A stretch of 64,000 nucleotides of DNA from Acidobacteriota bacterium (lineage in GTDB: Bacteria > Acidobacteriota > Blastocatellia > Pyrinomonadales > Pyrinomonadaceae). Under the pieces are notes generated by a model. The model ran no database searches, had not been told where the DNA came from, and saw nothing but the letters and a program-made list of their open reading frames with translations. Shown here piece after piece: positions 17,044 to 27,500 of this stretch. Made by a program: the position numbers and the translations under genes. Position 1 is the first letter of the stretch; every line of letters starts with the position of its first letter. Location of the stretch: contig JAOAPY010000014.1 of the NCBI GenBank assembly GCA_025463135.1, positions 1 through 64,000 of the forward strand, given 5' to 3'.

Positions 17044-19212
17044 ATGATCCACCCTTTTCTGAAACCGTTATCTTACGGTCGAATGGCAGCCGTACTTGTC
17101 TGCCTTGCGTCCGGGCTTGGAGTTTGGACTGCCGGGCAAAAGCGCAATCCCCTCATCACTCCAACTGGTTTTGACGACGTCGTTTTCGCCATCTCTTTCT
17201 CGCCGGACGGCAGTACTCTGGCGATTGCCAGAGGGGCCGCGGAACCCTCGCAGCGGTTCGGACGCATCGAACTGTGGGACATGGAAAGCGGAAAATTGAG
17301 ACATGTCATCAAAGGCTTTGACGGTCCGGTGAAATCCATTTCGTTTTCTCCCGATGGACAAACGTTGGTAAGCGGCAGTGTTGAATTCCGCAGCGAGAAG
17401 ATTCAGGAGAAGGCGCGCTCGCGGGACGGCTCGGTGTTCGGTGAGCTTAAGTGGTGGGATGGACGCAGTGGCGAGCTGAAACAGAAAGTGACGCTGCCGG
17501 GAGAGGGGAACTCGAATTTGCGAGTCGCGTATTCTCCGGACGGAAAAGATCTGGCCGTCGCTGAATCCTTCAACACCTGGTCATTTCTTGCAAACGCTCC
17601 GTTTCAGCAGCCCGGCCTGGGCTTTCCCGGATCATCATTCCCTCAACCTTCGAGGCCCATGCTGTATTACAGCGCGGACATGAAACTGCTCGACGCCGAA
17701 ACCGGCGAGATAAAACAAAAACTGAGCACGAACCAAACCGGCGAGATTGTTTATTCCCCGTCCGGCTCGCAGTTCGCCGTGGCTGTCAATAACGAAGTTA
17801 AGCTGTTGAACTCGCAGACCGGAAAAGAAGAGCGCCGCTTGAAAGGTTTTAAGGGAAAGCCAAACGCACTCGCTTTTTCAGCCGACGGGCGCCTGCTGGC
17901 AGTGGCGAGCACCAAATACGAGCACGAGTCGGCCGGCCGCTTTATCAAGATTATCGGCAGAAGCGAAGTCAAAGTGTTCGACACTCGCGATTGGAAAGAG
18001 ATGCGCAGGGAGTCCGAAGTTGGGGCAGTCAACACACTGGCCTTTAGTCCGAACGGGAGAGTCCTGATGATTGGCGGCGTCGGGCGCAATAATGAGAAAG
18101 AGATTCCCGGCGTCATACTGCTGGATTTGCAAACCGGTAAGACCAGTTACCTGCCGACCGGCGAGGATTTCACTGAAGCTGTAGACTTTTTGGTGGTCGC
18201 TCGCAGTGGCGGTCTACTTGCTTTTCGTTCAGGTCCGGTAACCGTCAAGATCATGGATGCACGCAGCTGGACGGTGAAACAAACGCTGGATGCCAACAGC
18301 GTGGGCAGCATCATCGAAAGACCGGTGAGCCGCTTCCTCGTCTCTGTAAAACGGGTGCAGGCGATAGCATTTTCGCGTGATGGAAAAACTCTGGCGGCTG
18401 AGACCGATCAGGGCGAAATCAAATTGTGGGATTCGCGAACCGGCGAGGTAAAGAAGCAACTGCACAATAATCAAGACGACCCCTCACTGATTGCGGTGGC
18501 GACGGACGGAGATTCCTTTGTGGAAGTCAGTGGAGGTAAATTGCTTTTCTGGTCTTCCGGCAGTGACGCGAAAGAAAATATTCCCCTGCCCGCTAGTCCT
18601 CCAATCACTGCGATCGCGATATCCGCCGATGGCAAAAATTTTGCGCTCGGCAGCGGTAAAGACATCTTCCTGTTGACTTCCACCGGAACGGTTACGAAAA
18701 CATTAAGCAGCCAACAAGGATCTCTCAGCAGCCTCGCGTTTTCTGACGATGCCCACACGCTCGGCGGCGTGCTTGAAGACGGCAGAATCGAGATTTGGGA
18801 CGTGGCAAGCGCGCGGATTGAAAGGACCCTGGCGGCGGGCGCCGAGATTACCGCGCTCCGTTTCTCTTCCAATGGGCAAATGCTGGCAACCGCGGCGGAA
18901 GACCACAGCATTACACTCTGGAACCTGCAGACGGGCCAACCGCAAGCGAAACTCCAGAAGCATAACGCAGCGGTGAATGCCTTGTCCTTCTCTCCTGATG
19001 GACAACTGTTGGCGAGCGGCAGCGACGATCGCACCGTGGTTATTTGGGACGCTTCGTCAGGCAAATCAAAACGTACGCTGAAAGGCCACGATCAAACGGT
19101 CACCTCAGTTGTTTTTTCTCCAGATGGTCGAACCCTCGCTACCGGAAGCGGCAATGCTTCGGTAGTGTTGTGGGAAGTGCGTACCGGAAAATTTATCCGA
19201 GTTCTCAGGTAA
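17044..19212 (+). CDS. Secreted WD40-repeat protein
   Basis: This 722-residue protein has a hydrophobic N-terminus (MAAVLVCLASGLGVWTAG) suggesting export or anchoring, followed by many WD40-type beta-propeller blades. Recurrent units read FSPDGxxLAxxS....IxLWDxxTG, most clearly in the last three blades (SFSPDGQLLASGSDDRTVVIWD; VFSPDGRTLATGSGNASVVLWE, quoted in part). The length allows two propellers. These domains are scaffolds for protein contacts; no enzymatic part was seen. ATG 17044 was chosen because it begins just before the signal; an upstream start at 17002 is possible. Confidence 0.85.
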   Translation: MIHPFLKPLSYGRMAAVLVCLASGLGVWTAGQKRNPLITPTGFDDVVFAISFSPDGSTLAIARGAAEPSQRFGRIELWDMESGKLRHVIKGFDGPVKSISFSPDGQTLVSGSVEFRSEKIQEKARSRDGSVFGELKWWDGRSGELKQKVTLPGEGNSNLRVAYSPDGKDLAVAESFNTWSFLANAPFQQPGLGFPGSSFPQPSRPMLYYSADMKLLDAETGEIKQKLSTNQTGEIVYSPSGSQFAVAVNNEVKLLNSQTGKEERRLKGFKGKPNALAFSADGRLLAVASTKYEHESAGRFIKIIGRSEVKVFDTRDWKEMRRESEVGAVNTLAFSPNGRVLMIGGVGRNNEKEIPGVILLDLQTGKTSYLPTGEDFTEAVDFLVVARSGGLLAFRSGPVTVKIMDARSWTVKQTLDANSVGSIIERPVSRFLVSVKRVQAIAFSRDGKTLAAETDQGEIKLWDSRTGEVKKQLHNNQDDPSLIAVATDGDSFVEVSGGKLLFWSSGSDAKENIPLPASPPITAIAISADGKNFALGSGKDIFLLTSTGTVTKTLSSQQGSLSSLAFSDDAHTLGGVLEDGRIEIWDVASARIERTLAAGAEITALRFSSNGQMLATAAEDHSITLWNLQTGQPQAKLQKHNAAVNALSFSPDGQLLASGSDDRTVVIWDASSGKSKRTLKGHDQTVTSVVFSPDGRTLATGSGNASVVLWEVRTGKFIRVLR

Positions 19213-19447
19213 TAGTCAGCATCGCGGAACGTTGTTCACCGGGTACACATCGGCAATCGCGCGCGCAGGAATAACACCATCTTCACTTATTAGGGAATCA
19301 CTTTCCAGCGAGGCTTTGCCTCAGACCGACAAGATTCCTTTTGCGTGCTTTTCGCGGGAGGATCCCTCAAGGAAGACAAAGAATTTCCCGCAAGACGCAT
19401 AGCTCACAAAAGAAAGTTCGAATCAACACGCAAACCAATAGTTTGCG

Positions 19448-20050
19448 TTACGAGGAAGGCGTACTGATTGGCAGGCCCAACTGCGCGGTCTCTGGATTTT
19501 TTAGCACGGCGATAAAGGGAAGGTTGCGATACCGCTCAGCGAAATCCAGTCCGTAGCCAACTACGAAAGCGTCCGGAATCTTGAATCCGAGGTAGTCGAT
19601 CTCTACTTCGCGTTCGCGCCGCTCCGACTTGTCGAGCAGCGCCACGAGCTTTACACTCGCGGCGCCGCGCGACTTTAAATTGGCCAACAGATATGAAAGC
19701 GTCAATCCGGTATCGACGATATCTTCGACGACGATGATGTGCCGATTCTCAATAGGGACGTCCAGGTCTTTGAGAATGCGCACTTCGCCTGAGGTCCGCG
19801 TCGATGATCCATAACTCGAAATTGCCATGAATTCGATGTTCAGCGGAATATCGATGGCGCGCAACAGGTCGCTCAGAAAAAAGCAGGCGCCTTTAAGCAC
19901 TCCGATCAAGAGCGGATTCTTTCCCGCATATTCCCGCGCTATTTGAGATCCCAGATCCTTGATGCGACTACTAATTTCGACTTCGGAAAAGAGGACCTCA
20001 AGATTGGGATTGCTGAATTCAGATTGTAGCTGCGCGGTGGATGTGGCCAA
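19448..20050 (-). CDS. hpt: Hypoxanthine phosphoribosyltransferase
   Basis: This purine-salvage enzyme makes IMP or GMP from hypoxanthine or guanine and PRPP in the cytoplasm. The 200-residue protein shows LLIGVLKGACFFLSDLLR, the flexible-loop region FMAISSYGSSTRTSG, the PRPP-binding motif VVEDIVDTGLTL and VVGYGLDFAERYRNLPFIAVL near the C-terminus, all in family order. It has a slightly long N-terminus (about 15 residues extra). It is transcribed away from the 5'-nucleotidase pair, with a 149-base divergent spacer that could hold both promoters. Confidence 0.96.
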   Translation of the reverse strand: MATSTAQLQSEFSNPNLEVLFSEVEISSRIKDLGSQIAREYAGKNPLLIGVLKGACFFLSDLLRAIDIPLNIEFMAISSYGSSTRTSGEVRILKDLDVPIENRHIIVVEDIVDTGLTLSYLLANLKSRGAASVKLVALLDKSERREREVEIDYLGFKIPDAFVVGYGLDFAERYRNLPFIAVLKNPETAQLGLPISTPSS

Positions 20051-20199
20051 GATTTTTCTCCTGAGTCTTTGACCCGCGGCCCTCTATTACACTGAAGACC
20101 CCGGGTTATTTTGTGCGAAGTAATGATTCGTGTTAAGTACGACTGCTTGCGAGTGCACGTCTTGGTGCGACATACTATTTAAGCCGTTCGTTAAGGTCA

Positions 20200-21072
20200 A
20201 TGTCGAAAACAAATAAATTTCAATTTAGCGCGCATCTTACGCGACTGTGTCTGGTCGCCTGCCTACTCGCCATCTCTCTGTCCGCTGTTGTAGCGCAACA
20301 GAGTACCGGCGCCAAACCCGCGCAAGCGCCCGCTCACGCTGACGTCCGCGCCAGGACGAGCCAGACCGTTGTCGATTCCAGTTTGCCCGACGATCCCGCA
20401 ATTAACAAAATGCTTGGGCCCTATGCAGTAAAAGTACGTGCGCTGGATGTCGTCATCGGTAAGCTGGAAGGCGAATTGAAGAAAGGCGGATTGGGCGGCG
20501 GCACGCTGGGAAACTTTGTCACCGATGGTATGCGGGCGCAGGCCGGCAAGAAACTGGGCGCGCCGATTGACCTGGTTATCAGCAATAGCGGAGGTTTGCG
20601 TAAGAATGTGATCTCGCCTGGCGATTTGCATATTCGAGACATCTTTGAATTGCTGCCCTTTGAAAATGCGCTGGTTGAACTAGAGCTCACCGGCACGCAG
20701 TTGCGTCGAGTTCTGGAAATCGCCGTTGAGAATCGCGAACCGCAATCAGGCGCACGCGTTAAGTATCGGACCAACGCGGAGAAGAAACTTGAGCTTGCCA
20801 GCGTCGTCCTCGTGAGTGTCGATGGCAAAGAGCGACAGATCGATCCGCAGGCCGTCTATCGAGTTATCACGATTGACTACCTCCTGAACGTCGAGGGCGG
20901 CAAGTTTGCAATCCTCCATGAGGCAAGGGTGAAGAAACCCCTGGGAGTTACGATCCGCGACGCGTTGATCGAGTATGTAAAAGATGAAGCGGCTGCCGGG
21001 CGCTCGATAGTTGCGAAATTCGACGGGCGTTTTCGCCGTGAGGGAACCGGACCAGCGGAGGAACCACAATGA
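20200..21072 (+). CDS. Exported 5'-nucleotidase C-terminal-domain protein
   Basis: This is a stand-alone copy of the C-terminal substrate-binding domain of UshA-type 5'-nucleotidases (5_nucleotid_C), preceded by a Sec signal peptide (LTRLCLVACLLAISLSAVVAQ). Hallmarks are GGTLGNFVTDGMRAQAG, DLVISNSGGLRKNV, the segment IRDIFELLPFENALVELELTG and YRVITIDYLLNVEGG. The catalytic metallophosphatase half is missing here and is encoded by the next gene, which overlaps it by four bases (ATGA). The two products probably join outside the cytoplasm to hydrolyse nucleotides. Confidence 0.88.
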   Translation: MSKTNKFQFSAHLTRLCLVACLLAISLSAVVAQQSTGAKPAQAPAHADVRARTSQTVVDSSLPDDPAINKMLGPYAVKVRALDVVIGKLEGELKKGGLGGGTLGNFVTDGMRAQAGKKLGAPIDLVISNSGGLRKNVISPGDLHIRDIFELLPFENALVELELTGTQLRRVLEIAVENREPQSGARVKYRTNAEKKLELASVVLVSVDGKERQIDPQAVYRVITIDYLLNVEGGKFAILHEARVKKPLGVTIRDALIEYVKDEAAAGRSIVAKFDGRFRREGTGPAEEPQ

Positions 21073-22046
21073 TTACGCGAAGGCGATTCCTGGGCGGGTC
21101 AGCAGCATTCGGCGCGGCCTTGCTTACTCCGCTCTCACTGAGTGGTGTCCTCGAACCTCGCAAGAGTGGATCGCTGACTGCGCCTTTGCTTGATCCGGTG
21201 GCCGGCGAAAAGCTGATCACAATCATTCACACTAACGATACGCATTCGCAGATCGATCCCTTTCCCACGGACGACCGGCAATATCCAGGGCAGGGAGGAG
21301 CAGCGCGACGGGCCACGCTCGTGCGGAGAGTCCGGCAAGAGAATCCGAATACTCTGCTGATCGATGCCGGCGATGCCTTTCAGGGAACGCCTTACTTCAA
21401 CTTCTACAAAGGCGAAGTGGAATATCGAACGATGTCCGGAATTGGTTATGACGTCAGCACTTTGGGCAATCATGAGTTCGACAACGGCGTTGCGTCGCTG
21501 GCCGCGGCTATGAAGTTTGCCAGTTTTGATTTTGTTTCCTCGAATTACGATGTGCGCGGAACGCCATTGGAAAAGCGCGTCAAGAGTTATGTCGTACGCG
21601 AACTGGCGGGTGTGCGTATCGGATTGTTCGGCCTGGGAATCAGTCCCACGGGTTTGATTACTCCCGCGAACTTTCAGGGCATCACATATCAGGATCCGGT
21701 TGCGGTCTCGCGCTCTGTTGTTAAGGTCTTAAGAGAGACCGAACGCTGTCATCTGATCGTGTGCATGTCGCATCTTGGTTATTACAAGGTGCCCAAGGGC
21801 GATGAAATTGGGGACTCGCAAGTAGCGGCCCAGGTCGACGGCATTGATTTTATTGCCAGCGGCCACACGCATACTTTCATGAAGCAGCCGGTGGTTCAGA
21901 AACAGCCTTCGGGAAAAGAAACAATCATCTTTCAGGTAGGAAAGAGCGGCATCAACCTGGGCAGAGTGGATTTCACGATCCGGGGCGGACAAGTTACCGC
22001 GTGGGCCGGCCACTTGTTGGACTTGCGCGATCAGTCGTTGGCCTGA
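21069..22046 (+). CDS. Exported 5'-nucleotidase-type metallophosphatase (catalytic domain)
   Basis: This is the N-terminal catalytic half of a UshA-like 5'-nucleotidase. It has an RR signal (MITRRRFLGGSAAFGAALL) that suggests Tat export, then the metallophosphoesterase motifs IIHTNDTHSQ, DAGDAFQGTP, STLGNHEFDNG, CMSHLGYYK and ASGHTHTFM, giving a complete dinuclear metal site. The protein ends after this domain (325 residues). Its companion C-terminal domain is the preceding gene, co-translated through an ATGA overlap. The likely role is release of phosphate and nucleosides from external nucleotides, feeding the salvage genes around it. Confidence 0.92.
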   Translation: MITRRRFLGGSAAFGAALLTPLSLSGVLEPRKSGSLTAPLLDPVAGEKLITIIHTNDTHSQIDPFPTDDRQYPGQGGAARRATLVRRVRQENPNTLLIDAGDAFQGTPYFNFYKGEVEYRTMSGIGYDVSTLGNHEFDNGVASLAAAMKFASFDFVSSNYDVRGTPLEKRVKSYVVRELAGVRIGLFGLGISPTGLITPANFQGITYQDPVAVSRSVVKVLRETERCHLIVCMSHLGYYKVPKGDEIGDSQVAAQVDGIDFIASGHTHTFMKQPVVQKQPSGKETIIFQVGKSGINLGRVDFTIRGGQVTAWAGHLLDLRDQSLA

Positions 22047-22049
22047 ATC

Positions 22050-22135
22050 GTCCGACAAACTTCAGTTTGTCGTGAGTCTGGGCTCAATCTGCTTGAATGA
22101 AGTCGACACGATCGACAAACTGAAGTTCGTCGTAC
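22050..22135. repeat. Palindromic element family C (GTCCGACAAACTTCAGTTTGTCG)
   Basis: The left arm 22050-22072 and right arm 22113-22135 (CGACAAACTGAAGTTCGTCG) are inverted copies. The same unit occurs at 12831-12885, 44444-44525 and as a half-site at 5160-5173. It occupies the gap before rpiB. Confidence 0.85.
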
Positions 22136-22144
22136 ACAAAGTCA

Positions 22145-22939
22145 ATGCCCGAAGACAACACAAACCGCGATCGCATCAGGGCCCTGGTGCGGGATGTGCT
22201 CGATAAGATTCCCGCCGACAGTAACGAAGGCCCTGCCTCGGCCGGCGAGGCCGGCGCAACTCGCTTCATCGATGTTGCTCCGGTAAATACTAAAGCGGCT
22301 GAGTCGCCGGTAACGCGCGACGAATCCTCAAAAAAAGTTATCACGGAAGATGATGTACGCGGTCTGGAGTCGGGAGCTGTGCTGCGCATCGCGGAAGGAG
22401 CGCGCCTGACTCCCCTGGCTGCTGACATCGTACGTGAAAAGAATATCGAGATTGTGCGCCGCGCCTCGCGTCGCGGATCGACGGCCACAAAAATGGTGGC
22501 GGTCGGTTCCGATCATGGCGGGTTCAAAATGAAACAGGATCTGAAAACGTTTCTCACTGAATCGGGCCATCGCGTTCATGATTTCGGCACTGACTCTGAA
22601 GACGCAGTCGATTATCCCGATTTTGCGCATGCGGTTGCGCGTGCGGTGGCGGATGGAACCGCGGATGTCGGCATCGTCATCGACGGTGCGGGCATCGGCA
22701 GCGCGATGGCAGCCAACAAAGTGCCCGGAGTGCGGGCCGCTGCTTGCTACACTGTACAGCTGGCGCGCAATTCGCGGGAGCATAACGGCGCTAACGTGCT
22801 TACCCTGGGAAGCGGAACAGTCAATACCGCTCAGATGCGGGAAATTGTCGGTGCCTGGCTGGGCACGGAAATAAAGGAAGAGCGGCACAAGAAACGTGTC
22901 GCGAAGATTGAAGCTATCGGGCGACAGTATCAACGATAG
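22145..22939 (+). CDS. rpiB: RpiB-type sugar-phosphate isomerase with BMC-like N-terminal extension
   Basis: The C-terminal ~150 residues are a complete RpiB/LacAB isomerase (ribose 5-phosphate to ribulose 5-phosphate): [61 protein letters not shown] and [16 protein letters not shown]. The first ~110 residues are extra. They have an N-terminal amphipathic-like helix ([15 protein letters not shown]), a disordered linker and then [20 protein letters not shown] plus [19 protein letters not shown]. The last pattern is known to me from microcompartment-linked enzymes such as EutT. The gene is followed after 20 bases by deoC, so both are probably co-expressed. Confidence 0.88.
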   Translation: MPEDNTNRDRIRALVRDVLDKIPADSNEGPASAGEAGATRFIDVAPVNTKAAESPVTRDESSKKVITEDDVRGLESGAVLRIAEGARLTPLAADIVREKNIEIVRRASRRGSTATKMVAVGSDHGGFKMKQDLKTFLTESGHRVHDFGTDSEDAVDYPDFAHAVARAVADGTADVGIVIDGAGIGSAMAANKVPGVRAAACYTVQLARNSREHNGANVLTLGSGTVNTAQMREIVGAWLGTEIKEERHKKRVAKIEAIGRQYQR

Positions 22940-22959
22940 CCGTAAAGGAAAGACTGGCT

Positions 22960-23949
22960 TTGCCAGGAACCTCTATCGCAGGTAATGTTTGTATTGAAGG
23001 AATGGGGAATGGTGAAGGAGTGGGCGAGGTTTCCCGCGCGCCGCAAAAGTTAATGCGTTACTCAAACAACGGAGATTTCGAACAACTAGTCGAACAGATA
23101 ACTGATGTTATCGTCGCGCGCTTGAATGGCGGCGGTGACCAGCAGGGATTGTGCGGTTGCACCTCTGAGTGTTTTAACCGTTGCCCGGAGCGCATGCATC
23201 GCGTCATCGACGCCGGCGCTGCGCGAATTGGGCTCTTGCTGGGACAGACCGGCTCTGCTCGAGACTGGGCCAGCCTGATCGATCACACGTTACTTAAGCC
23301 TGAGGCTACGGATGAAGACATCAAACAGCTCTGCGCCGAAGCCGCCAAATATCACTTCGCGTCAGTCTGTGTAAACCCAACCTGGGTGCGCGTGGCAGCC
23401 TGCGCCTTGCAGGGAAGTGGAGTCCCGGTGTGTACAGTGATCGGATTTCCACTCGGCGCCACTCTGCCCGATGTTAAAGCTTATGAAGCGCGTCGCGCGA
23501 TCCAGGACGGAGCACGCGAAGTAGATATGGTCATCAATGTCGGCGCTTTGAAAAGTGGCGATGATTGTCTCGTCGAACATGACATTCATTCCGTTGTTGA
23601 GGCGGCACATGAATACGCAATCACCACTAAAGTAATTATCGAAACCGCATTGCTCACTGATGATGAGAAAGTACGCGCTTGTCTGGCAGCGAAGCGCGCA
23701 GGGGCGGATTTCGTAAAAACCTCAACCGGCTTCTCCAAGGGCGGCGCCACGGTCGCAGATATTCACCTGATGCGCCAGACGGTTGGTCCCGATCTTGGCG
23801 TGAAAGCCTCCGGTGGAGTTAAGAATCTGGATGATGCTCGCAAGATGGTTGAAGCAGGCGCCACCCGCATCGGGGCCAGCGTCGGCGTTAAGATCGCCCA
23901 GGAAGCGGCGGGCAGCAAAACGAATGGCGGCCCGTCCACGGCCTACTGA
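22960..23949 (+). CDS. deoC: Deoxyribose-phosphate aldolase DeoC with Cys-rich N-terminal extension
   Basis: DeoC cleaves 2-deoxyribose 5-phosphate to glyceraldehyde 3-phosphate and acetaldehyde. The aldolase domain (from about residue 105) is complete: [57 protein letters not shown], the Schiff-base Lys in [11 protein letters not shown] and [11 protein letters not shown]. Ahead of it are about 100 residues with an amphipathic helix ([16 protein letters not shown]), a Cys-rich stretch ([13 protein letters not shown]) and [13 protein letters not shown]. Such helices serve as encapsulation peptides in microcompartment cargo. The start is uncertain: TTG 22960, ATG 23002 or ATG 23053. Confidence 0.9.
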   Translation: MPGTSIAGNVCIEGMGNGEGVGEVSRAPQKLMRYSNNGDFEQLVEQITDVIVARLNGGGDQQGLCGCTSECFNRCPERMHRVIDAGAARIGLLLGQTGSARDWASLIDHTLLKPEATDEDIKQLCAEAAKYHFASVCVNPTWVRVAACALQGSGVPVCTVIGFPLGATLPDVKAYEARRAIQDGAREVDMVINVGALKSGDDCLVEHDIHSVVEAAHEYAITTKVIIETALLTDDEKVRACLAAKRAGADFVKTSTGFSKGGATVADIHLMRQTVGPDLGVKASGGVKNLDDARKMVEAGATRIGASVGVKIAQEAAGSKTNGGPSTAY

Positions 23950-24133
23950 ACCTCTCTCACTGAAATTCGCGAAGTCTGGACCGCACCCGGGACTATAAGG
24001 TTTCTCATCAGCGGTCGGCACTAAGACACTTCAAGGCATTTCTTAACCAAAACCGGTGAGAATGAGACGCGGACTGGTCGAACTACTTTCTCCGTCAAAG
24101 CGGGAACCAACAAAACTATCCCAGGGAATTGTC

Positions 24134-24360
24134 GTAGTGCTCCATTAAGGTGTTGCTAAGAAAGGGGACGGTTCGAAGGCAATGAGGTCGGTACCACCTG
24201 CGGTAGCGGGTGGGTTGTCGTTGGAGCAGCAATAACGCCGAGAGGATCTGGTTTGCCCAGCGATCTTGTTCGGGAGCAGACCCACCCGCTACCGCAGGTG
24301 GTACTGACCTCATGCGTTCGAACCGTCCCCTTTTTTAGCAACACCTTAATGGAGCACTAC
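24134..24360. repeat. Palindromic element family A, complete copy (227 bp)
   Basis: Near-perfect inverted arms of about 80 bases begin GTAGTGCTCCATTAAGGTGT at the left and end with its exact reverse complement at the right. The outer 26 bases match fully. The arms also carry ACCCACCCGCTACCGCAGGT. The loop of about 65 bases matches the loop at 1-62 in inverted orientation. It fills the middle of the 602-base gap between deoC and the subtilase gene. Short open frames inside it are repeat artefacts; no gene is called. Confidence 0.92.
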
Positions 24361-24551
24361 CCCGGGGGAACGCCGGGGGCTTACGGCTGTAACGAAATTA
24401 AGATTTAGTATATATTCCCTCTTCGCGTACGCCCGTTTGCGGAGGAATCAAACAGCCAGGCACCCTGGAAGACAATCTTCATCTCCCCGGCAGCATCGCC
24501 AAATAAGCCAGAGTTTAAGCTGTCCTTTAGTCGCAGGAGATTTATCTTTAA

Positions 24552-27500
24552 ATGTTGAGCAGTCGGCAAGAATTACGGAAGAAACGCACCCTCGTCGTGC
24601 TGAGCGTTGTTGTTTTATTGGGGCTCATTATTATTTCCATTGCTGTTTCACCCCCAGCCACGCGTGCTCGCACTTTGCTAAATCCCATTGCCGGCTCAGC
24701 CAACAAACAGCAAATCCCGGCATATGTTCCCGGTCAGATCCTGGTCCGCTATCAGAGCGATGCCGCGGCAAAGAGGCAACAGACCGTCACGACCACCCTC
24801 AGCACCGAGGGTCGAACCATTCCTGTTCAAGTCAAACGCTTTGGAGGATCTGATTTGATTCCCGGGCTACGTCTGGCATACGTGGCACCGGATGACACAT
24901 TGAAGGGTATCGAAGCTTTCCGGGTTCAGCCTGACGTGCTCTACGCCGAGCCTGACTATCTGACAAAAACGGACTTGACTCCGAACGATACGAACTTTGG
25001 CAGCTTGTATGGCCTAACTAAGATTGATGCTCCGACGGCCTGGAACACGACCACCGGCAGTAACAATATTGTGGTGGGAGTAGTCGACGAAGGTGTCGAC
25101 ATCGTTCATGAAGACCTGCAGGCCAACATCTACACCAATCCGGCCCCCGGATCAATTTCCGGAATCAGCGGCGACCTGCATGGCTATGACTTCGTGCATA
25201 ACTCGGGAACGATTCCGGCGGAGAATCACGGCACACATGTTTCCGGGATCATCGGCGCGGTCGGCAACAACGGCAAAGGTGTCGTCGGCGTGAACTGGCA
25301 GGTCAAACTCATGCCGCTCAAGGCCATCGGTCAGGGCGCGGGTCTTTCAGCAGTGATCGCTGCCTGCAGTTATGCAAAGCAGATGAAGGATCTTTTCGTG
25401 AGTTCCGGGGGCACACAGGGCGCGAACCTGCGAGTGCTGAATAACAGTTGGTCGCAGGTAGCTTCCGAGGGGTTTTCACAACCGCTCTTTGACTCTATCA
25501 CTGCGCTGAACCAGGCGGGGATTCTTTTTGTCGCAGCCGCCGGCAACTTTCCAGAGGATCCGGGGATCGACAATGATCTGAATCCTTTTTATCCGGCGGG
25601 CTATGCCGTTCCTAACGTCATTGCCGTGGCTTCGACCGACCAGACGGACACTTTGTATTCAGGTTCTCATTACGGGGGCAACACAGTTCATCTAGGAGCG
25701 CCGGGTGTGGGAATTCTGAGTACGACGCCGGGTGATCACTACGATCCGCAGACTGGTACTTCGATGGCTACGCCCCATGTTTCGGGCGCCGCTGCTCTGC
25801 TCCTCGCTGCGAACCAGAATCTAACGGTGCAGCAACTCAAGAACGCTCTGCTCTTAAATGGTGATGTTATAGCTTCACTGAGCGGCAAGACGATTACGGG
25901 CCGTCGCTTGAATGTGTCCCGAAGCCTGAACTCCCTTAGTGAAAACGATGTGACGGCGCCCGGGACTGTAACCAATTTTCAGGTGACCTCGCAGACAGGT
26001 CGCAACCTGACTCTCAGTTGGACCCCGTCGGGTGATGATGGCACCACCGGTCAGGCCTCGCTTTATCAAGTGAGCTTCACCGATCGCAACACCAACGTTG
26101 TAATTCCGTTGAAGAACGTCGTGCCATCGCTCTCCGGAACGCCCCAGTCGGTGAGTGTTAAGCTGCCTTATGCGCACACCAGGGGAACATTAACTCTCCG
26201 CGAATTCGACAACGTCGGCAATGAGGGCGTGCCGGCTACGACAAGCGTTTCTATTAGCTTTGCCGATGGCGATCCCTATGCGAAGACGCTCGGTCCCAAT
26301 GCTCTGCTGTCGACCGGCGGTACTCATTTGAATTTCAATTGTGATGATTGTTTTAAAACCGTTAACCTGCCGTTTTCGTTTTCCTTCTTTGGCCAGGCTT
26401 TCACCTCAGTGAAGATTTCCAGCAATGGCAACCTTTACTTTCCGCCACCGAATCCTCCGACCAGAGGTAATGGCGACGCGGATGATGCCACCCCGGCGGT
26501 CAAGGGGCCCATCAGTCTTGCGAGCTTCAGAATGATTTCCGGCCTTTGGGATGATCTTTATCTGGGAACCGATCAACGTGCTGATGCCGACGTATATATG
26601 GTGCAACCGGATGCGAACACGGTCATCTTTCGCTGGCAGGCAGTGCCCTTTAACATCGGCAACTTTGGAGCGCCGGTAAATTTCGAAGTCGAACTGCGCT
26701 CGAATGGACTCATCCAGTCGCGCTATGGTAGTGGCAATACCGGGTTGTTCCCCGTCGTGGGCATCTCTGTCGGCGAGGTCGATCCCTATGTTGTGACAAG
26801 TCACACTTCTGAGCACACGCCCAGGAATCTAACTAATGCCCAGACCGTGACCTACATACCGCGAGACGTTATTAACCCGATGGACAATGCGAACTTCTTT
26901 GTCAGTCAACACTATCGCGATTTTCTTTCTCGCGAACCGGATGCCGGAGGCTTGAATTTTTGGATTGAACAGATTACGGGGAACGCCAGCAACACGCCGG
27001 CGCCCTGTGCGCCGGGAGACTCTGCCTGCATAAACGCGAGACGCATCGGTGTTTCCGACGCATTCTTTGTCGAGCTTGAGTATCAACAGACCGGTTCGTA
27101 CGTCTATCGCGTCTATCGCGCCGCGTTCGGCAATAATCAGCCGTTCCCAAATCCGCATCCTGATGGCGCGTTTCCCGGCGAAGATCTAAAGATGCCCAAC
27201 TATCCCGTCTTCGCCGCGGACCGGGCTTTAGTAATAGGCGGTTCGAATCTGGCCCAGTTGCAGCTGAATTATGCAAATGCGTTCGTGCTGCGTCCGGAGT
27301 TTATCGCCAAATATCCGGCGAGTCTGGCGACTGCGGACCAATTCGTCGATGCCATGCTGACAACGATGCAAAACGATATTGGTGTGAATCTGACAGGAGA
27401 GCGAAGTAATCTGATCACTTTATATAATTCCGGTGGCCGAGGCGCGGTCGTGTACCGGTTAGCTGATGATAATGTTGGAACCAACCCTATCAATAACCGC

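Noticed and set aside
24116-24344. Short minus-strand open frames in the gap before the subtilase
   Set aside because: They lie inside the family A palindrome; the same peptide pieces appear in the copy at the window start, so they reflect the repeat rather than a gene.
24375-24425. Possible promoter with TATATT upstream of the subtilase
   Set aside because: An AT-rich stretch is present, but the -35 match and spacing are too weak to call.
19213-24551. Bacterial microcompartment shell genes near rpiB and deoC
   Set aside because: None of the proteins in the window has the BMC-H/T or BMC-P fold pattern; only the cargo-like extensions are present.
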